From NCBI GenBank assembly GCA_004352715.1, contig SCFE01000097.1, forward strand, positions 153,545 through 217,544: a stretch of DNA of 64,000 nucleotides, in the 5' to 3' direction. Position 1 is the first letter of the stretch. Each line of letters opens with the position of its first letter. The stretch comes from Hofstenia miamia (taxonomy: Eukaryota > Xenacoelomorpha > Acoela). Of the stretch, positions 49,601-57,899 are shown in pieces. The position numbers and the translations under genes are program-made. The notes under the pieces were generated by a model. That model did not search any database. It was not told where the DNA came from and was given only the letters and a program-made list of their open reading frames with translations.

Positions 49601-52600
49601 TCTTGGGACAATATTTTTGCTTGTCGGGCGATAATGAATTACCATTGTTCAACTAAGATATGCCTCTTTACTAGGGTTAATATAATAATGAGCGTCTTTT
49701 AAAGTTGTATTTTATTCGCTGCCGCATTTGACTTAGTTACATGCATTTTAAATGGCGTCATTAATATTTACCAACAGCATCCTACCTTTCAGGAAATTGG
49801 TGCGGCCGTCAGTGAGAATTAATTAGCAACCCTAGTCCACGGTTAACTCACAATAAGCACCGTCAACAATAACTCCCATCCATTATTAACCAGGTTTAAT
49901 TGCTTCACGTACATGCCTAATGAACTATGCAAAATACAACAAACGATGCATCTTCAATTCTCTCATTTCTCGCGCCATTGAACATGCATGGATTTAAGTT
50001 AGACAGAAAAAAAACGCTGATTCAATAGTTGAATAGGGTAGGGGCGGATGCTGGCAAGCATCCCATTTTAGTGACAATGTATATTTTGTTAGACATTGCA
50101 TTCATGTGATTGCAATTGTATATCAAATATATATTGTATGAATTATATTCTAAAAAGAAGCACGTTTGCAATACATTTTCTCTGTTATTATAAATTCACA
50201 GGTGTTGTAAAGCTATCGTTACCCCGGCCTCTTTACGCAAGAGGGACCCTTTTACCTATTTTTAGAGATTAGACTTGGGCTTTCAGTAATTGGTCTCGGC
50301 CCGTAATGATTATATCTCGCGTTTTGCTTTTCGGTCCAACAACACTATACATTTCAGTCTGACTCGCTTGACTATTAGGTGCCGAGCATCACAAATCATT
50401 GCAGATGCAGTAACCACTACACTATAGAACTTCAATAGAAGGCATATTTATAAATAACATTCACTAAAATCTAATAGAAATTTTCAAATATTTTTGTTGG
50501 CCTATTTTAAGATAGGTAGGGCCTATCGCATGCTGCCCAACCACTAGCTACTGCATCAATGTATCACAATTCCCTTTAACTTGGTGAAATTTGTTTCTAA
50601 AATAATTGGTTGTTTAGTCTAAAATGAGTTATATTTTAGAAATGTAAGAGTCCTAAAAATACATTCTAAAATCGTTTGTTGTTGTTGGTTTCTTTCGCAT
50701 TACTCACTGATGGCATTTGATTGGCATATTTCGACCTTAAACGGTGTTTACAGCAGTTACAAGAAGGGAAAGGGTTTCCGCAGTACATCGAGTACCGAGG
50801 ATGGAAAATATTAAATTGTGGACGATGCTTTAAATGGATTATAATGAATACAATTAAGTGAGTGCTGAGCGAGAGGTTTCCTTCTCATCACAAAATTATT
50901 AGTCTAAAATGTTCTACCAGCGTTACTCCATTATTACTAAATGGAAATAATCAAAACAAACATACATTTCTCCATTTTCAATTATCCATTTCATCTATCA
51001 CGTTGTAAAAATGAGAAAACCGCCATTCATTCACTATTTCATTCCTCCCACATTAAGACGGGTTAAAATTACAAAACCCTGATTTTCTCCTCAATACAAA
51101 GGTAAAAAATTAACTAGCTTTTCAATTAGTTTGTTGTTATTTTTTTGAAGGCCCTAAAATAATCATGGTGTTAATTAAATTATTTTTGCAAATGCATTTA
51201 ATTGGGACAACTTAAACATTTGTTCAGGTTATTATAATCTCATAGAGTATTGTCCTTTGCAAAATGTCATAACGGAGACTATTTGAAGGTAAAAAATATT
51301 AACGTTGTTTATGTATAATTCTTTATATTCTAGAATTAATGATTCATTTTTTTTCAACTGAGAGTAATGAAAAACTAATTGTAGTCTTCAAAGTATTAAT
51401 ATTAGGAATAAATCTATTTGAGGTCGCTTTTAAACTCATGGGTAGTTTGTGAAGTATGAATTTCTTTATTCCTCACATAAAAGACAACTGTGTGCGTGTG
51501 CAGTGTTGGAAATCGGTTGAAAGGAAAGGTCAGTGGCGTACGCTGGGGCGGACATGTTGGAATGTCCCCCATCAGGTTTTCAAATTTGATTTTGACTTAA
51601 TCAACAAATTTTTCATAAAAAATTGAAAAATTTAAAATCTAGGATCGTGAAATGCATTTTAGGGTCTATTTTCTGAATATTTTCAAAAAATTTTCATGGG
51701 GCTTCGCCTCGCTTTGGGTAATGACGAAGATGTCCCCCCTGTCAGAAAATCCTGCTTACGCCCCTGGTTGTTTTTTTGTATCAATAAATCGAATGTTTTG
51801 CAGTATATATAAATCAGGAGTCGAGCCATGGGTTGAGTGTGGTTGGATAATATTTTTTAAGAAAGGCGTGTGGGTTGGTTTGGGTTAGCATTTGCATTAG
51901 ATAAGTCGGGGTTGTACTTTATAGTATTCAATAATTTCATAAAAGATTACTGTATTTTATATATAATCCTAATCTCAAAGAATTTATAAAAAAATCAAGT
52001 GTTTTAATGCAGTCTATTTGAAAATATAATTTATCAACATTGCAATACATCAGATAAGGACGAGAGCTTAAAAAAGAATTGAATTAGAATTTTCATCTCA
52101 AGTTTGAACAGCTCTGATTGGGTTGGGTCAGATTTTTAAAAATTCTATTTGGGTTGTGTTGAATTAGGTTTGTTTTTAGTGGCCCCACTTTCATCACTGA
52201 TATAAATATATACATTTGACTGTATTGAAATGTTCATCGCGTAAATATTTCATATTTTCGTGTTTTTATTTATTTTGCTATAATCTATATCAAGAAAGAA
52301 AACATATTTATCTTCAATTTTGTAAAGTGGAAAGCATTTAGAAGACAAATTAGAAGCAATTGTAAGAGAAATTTAGCGTCGTGCATAAGTTACTTTTAAT
52401 AATTTATTGAAATTTCCTGTCTTAAGTAGATTCGGGCTTTTGCTTGATCTGAGACCAGATTCTGCCAATAGAGATTTTTCATAATTCTAAATTCAATTTA
52501 AATTTTGCACGTATTTTACTATTTCGAGTAAGTAGATGATTACGGTATTTTCGACCAAGTACTCGGTTATTTTATCGTGTATTGTGTATCCTGGACAACA

Positions 52601-55600
52601 CACTGACACATAATCTATGAATATACAATGTAGTATAATAAAATTTATAAAATGTAGGCCTAGGAGCTCACATCAGGCAAATACAGGGGGAACATTAATT
52701 TTCTCCTTACAAACAAAAAATTCGCACGCAGCATCAATGTTTTATCATTGCACTTATAGTCGCAAATAATCAATACCACATTACATCAGAGAAGTGTTGC
52801 AATCCAAATAGAGTTTACCATTTTGATGCTTCAGACAATTTTCCAAGACTGCACGGACATCTGAGAACAGAGATGGAAATGGGCTATCTATTTCAAATTT
52901 TCAGCCCATTTTGAGTCCATATTTAAAAATGAAATATAGCAATCAAATGCAGATCTTCCCGATTCAATTCTCTGTTATATACTGATGTCACTCAGAACTA
53001 GAAAATGACTATAATTTAAAATGTGCATTCATGAACATGTATTTTCATTAATAGAGCCCCCTAGTAATTCAATATTACTTCAATCCTGTAAAACTATTAA
53101 TATATTGGATGCTGAAAACAGCAAACGCTGTTTTTGTCCGGACTTAAGTCAAGCTCAAATATGAAGCTGCTGCAGCTTCCCGACCTGGAGCACATTCTTA
53201 TCAAAATTTAACTGCAGCTCTGAAGTTGTTCTCTACCAATAACGCTAGCTCTATTACAACCTGACCTACAACATATTCATGAATACGAACATTTGGGAAC
53301 TTACTGATTTTTTCAAATTTTAGCCAATTTTTTTCAAATTTCCAAGAATTTTTATGCATTTTTTTTGTAACATCAAGGGTCTTTATGGAATAAAAATCAA
53401 CTAATAAATATAGGTTTTCAAAAAATGCTTTAGGGCTGAAGCTGTTCTATAAATATCTCCTCCGACGGCATTCTAAATGTTGCTCCAGCTCCGAAGCCCG
53501 TATATTTAGAGCCTCTATAAACGTTAAAATATTGCATTTAACGCTTCTGTGATAACCTAAAGGTACTATATTAACTAAATACAGATCAAATAGTCAGAAT
53601 TAGCGAAGAATACACTGCCTCCAATTAATACTAGGGAGCGAATAAACATTGATATTCAGTGTCCCTTGAAATAATACTGTTACCTCTCTTTTAGATTTGT
53701 TCAATGCTTCTTGCTGAAGGCTTTCCCTATGCCTCTCCAAATTCCTTTCATTTATAACTACTAAAACACATCAACTAAATTTTTCTTTATCAAAACATGT
53801 TGACACTTGTAATTATCTATTTTAAGAATCAAAAATACATATAAAATTTTTAATACAAAAGATCAAGCCTATTTTGGCTCATGCCATTTCGGCTTAAGCC
53901 CAGCCCATTTCCATCCTTGTCTGGGACTCGCTCTCTACAGGAATTAAATAGATTTATGCTCAAGGTTTATCTGATGTGTGCGCCTAGCCCAATAGAATGT
54001 ATAATATTTTTTTTAGTATTTTTTAAAAACGATGACTACATGTTATTCAGGACTAATTTAAATTGAAAGTGTTGACTAGTCTCATACCTAGGGCTAAGGA
54101 CACTCACTGGTTGCTTACATACAAACAACTTCGTTCAAAACGTTTTACTGTTCAGATTTACAACAAAAGGTGTGTTTTCTCTGTACATTAGTTTTCAATG
54201 TTCATATAAAGTCTTATAAAGGCTTTTGAGCTTCCTGATTCTTTTAATATTAAAGATTTTATTGCCCTAAATGATTGAAGCAAATTCTTAAATTTTTATA
54301 TTTGTGATATTTCGAAAATGTTTCATAAAAAACACATGAAATTATAAATGTTGAAATGTTTTGTATGTGAAAGAATTAATGTTTGAGGAATTTGGCATAT
54401 CGGACCACTTTGACGCTTCAAATTTGCTACTAGTATCCTTGAATATTTTTAAAATAGTTTCTAAATAAAGATGTTTTCTTTTTTTTTTAAAAGTCCTTGC
54501 ACTTCTTTATAAATATTTGTTCAGTTGTTAGTTGTGTTTTGTCTACCATTGTGTTGTATATAAGTTGTCATTTTAGTTAATACAAGAGAGATGTGCTTTA
54601 GACTTTGCACAGTTCTGATTGGGCATTAATGACAGTCGGTGGACAATCTATGAAGGGTGTCTTTGTCAAGCAAAGTTTAAAATCGCAATTAGAAAATGTA
54701 AATGATTCACAGAAATACGATTTACAAGGAATCTGTTTTATACTATCATTCTAGATTCATTCTCATTTTTAAGAAACATTGAAAACTGTGCCAATTGGTG
54801 TAGTCTTGCGAGTGGGCATTAGCTTTGAGAGGCTAATTAAAATTGTATTTCCAACTAATATCACGGCTTTCTATAACTTTAAAATGTAATTAAAAGGCAT
54901 AGCGCTATTCTTTACTAAAAATGTTTACCTGAAAGTGTAAGTGACCGATGATCTTAAAATTACACAGTATATACTTTTTCAATGGTATAGCATTAGTTGA
55001 ATACTAGCTGGGATTATATTAAGAACGTTTCAATTGGTCCCCAAATTTCAGTATAGTACGGTCAAGTGCTCTATAAGTTTTTGTTTACGAATTTTAAAGA
55101 AACGCAAATGTTTTTGGTATAAAATCTTTTACTTTTACTTAATATTATTTTAAAACGAGTTTATTAGAAAAATTATTACATAAAGTATTTTAAAAATGAT
55201 GAATATGTACAATTTACAGATGAAATCATTTTAATAAGTAATTTAAATTTATATGTGGAATTGTGCTAATTTTTAAACTTCTCGTTATATTGAAAAAGCT
55301 AATATCATTAAAGGATTTTAGGATATTCATGTGCTTTAATGCAAAATTACTTTAATGAAATTTTTTTGTAACAGTTATAATTACTATTTAATAGATTCTG
55401 AATTAAACAAACTCCATATTATAAAGGTGATTAAAAAATATTTTTAGTAAAAACTCCATATAATATTTGTTGTATTTTATTGTTGACAGAAGTTAATATG
55501 GTAACCAACATCTAAAAAACTATCATTATAGTTTGAAATTAAAAACACAAATTGCCAGTTTACTCTCATAATATACATGTATCAATTATCACGTTAGGTA

Positions 55601-57866
55601 AATAAGCGAGTATTTTTATACAAATAAACATGTAAATTAGTGTACTTAGGAAATGTATAATAAAAGTGGGAAATTATGCACTAAAAATTCCGCTAATTTG
55701 AAAAAATGTAAAGTTTATACTTTCATTTCCAATGCAAAGAATAAGTTTTACTTGTGAACAAATGATTTATCTATTGTTAATTTAAACAGTTTTTTTTCTT
55801 TTATTCCAGTAAAAAATACTAATGGTAGTTACATATTTTTAAAAATTTCTTAATTAACGACACAAAACAGCAAAACTTCAAATGGTTTTGAACTCAGTTT
55901 AACTTTAGTTAATTTTCATAACATTCTTTACACACAAAATGACAATAAAATACTACGTTATGGTAACTGCTTTTGTAGTGTAAGAATAATACATGTTAGT
56001 AGAATAAATCAATACCTAAGGAATTTATTGTACTTATTCAATTAACAGATTTACACATTTTTGCAATTTCACAACGTTTTTCCTTATAAATTCAAAATCA
56101 CAAGTTTGCAAAAATTGCTGGTTGGCTCTTGTCTTTGTTTAAATGATGATATAGCACTGTTTAACCTCAAATTCTCAAATCGTTGTATAATTTTAAGATT
56201 CTTATTTTTTTCAAATTAATTTATAAGTAGTGCATATATTAAACCCTGTCCCAGTCAATAAGTAAACCCATTTTTAGGAAAATGAGGTAGTATGATATAA
56301 ACACGAGTATAATTTCAAGTTTTGATTTTCATTTTTTTATAATATGCACAAGATCCTAAACTATCTAATTCGAACCAAAACCATGGTATTTACGCTATAA
56401 TAAAACTTTAATTATTGATATAAAACTTTATTTTTTAACTGGGGCAGAGTTTAACCTTTATGAATTTTGAGAGTTATTAATGGTATTAATAAGGCATTTT
56501 AGGTACTAGTTTTTGATCGCGTCTCGCTACTTACTTTTTCAAAAACTTTATTGTAACAGCGTTCTCTAGATAGTTTATAATAAGAAATTATTTCCATGCA
56601 AAATTTTTTTTAGGTTTTGGCCGTTTTTTCTATTATTTGTGTGAATGTGTAGCGACGGCTTCACCACATCATTTTGCAAAACACTTTTTATTACATATAA
56701 TTGGAAGATAGTGAATCACAGGTGAGGCCAGTTAATTGGTATCGATTTTGTTTCATTATCTAACTTGCACCTCAAAGAACGTAGCTTCAACTCATCAACT
56801 GGGCGTGTCGCATTTATCTGTTTTATTATTATTCTAAATGTTCCACATGAAGACCCTATTTATTTTTAGGATTGCAAATGTTAAATAAGACATCTGTTTT
56901 CAATGACGTCATTTTGCTTTCTTCTCTCTTAGAATGGATAAATGATATATATAATGTTATACTAATGATTTATGTGGCATATTTGTAATTTTTTTTTAAT
57001 ATCTTTTATGGAAATTTGACGGCTTCCGCATGAGAATGAAGTTTTAAAACGAAAGCAAGCCGAAAAAACAAACACATTGACTAATTTAACAATGCTTTAC
57101 AATTGGTGAACGCGACCAACTAAATAATGACGGTTAATACGTTTTAATTATAGCCAATCGGTTTATATTTTTATAATAAATCTATTGTTTAAAATATTTT
57201 TATCTCCATGGCAACCGCTGTTGTTGAATTTCAAAGTACACTGCACCAATTTGAAACTAGTCAGAGGTTTTACTTCCTCTTTTGTAATCAAATAGTGGCT
57301 TAATTAATAAAAACCAGAATATTCTACAAAGCCTCTGCTGCTCTGCGTTTCATTCGCAACAGCAGCGATATCATCGCAGACGAATTCAAAAGAAGAATGG
57401 AAACGCCATTGTTGCGTTAGGAGGACAATTGTTACCATGGTGATTAAAAATAAAATCAAATTTTATTATATTCGGTTTGGTTTTGAGTCTAAATTTATTT
57501 AAATATGTTATTAGGAGTCACAACAAAAAGAATGCCAGCTTAGGCTTTCCATATTTTAGCTTTGCCCTCATTTCAATTTCACGTTACAGTGCAGCAACCA
57601 TCTGTTGAGAAATGACATTTTTTTCAACAAAACTAAACGATATTTGAATGTTTTAATGTTGATTGAGTTATTAATACAATTAATTAACATTTCCTTCACA
57701 TATTTTTACCTCTCGTAACTAACATCGATTACCACGCTAATGAGATTGATTAATTCTAATTACTATTATAAAAAGAGTTTTTTAATAAGCATTACAATAA
57801 AAGTTTATCAGTTAAAACACATCCAACTCAGAATTTGAGAGACCATATAGGTATATACTATGTATG

Positions 57867-57899
<33 letters not shown>

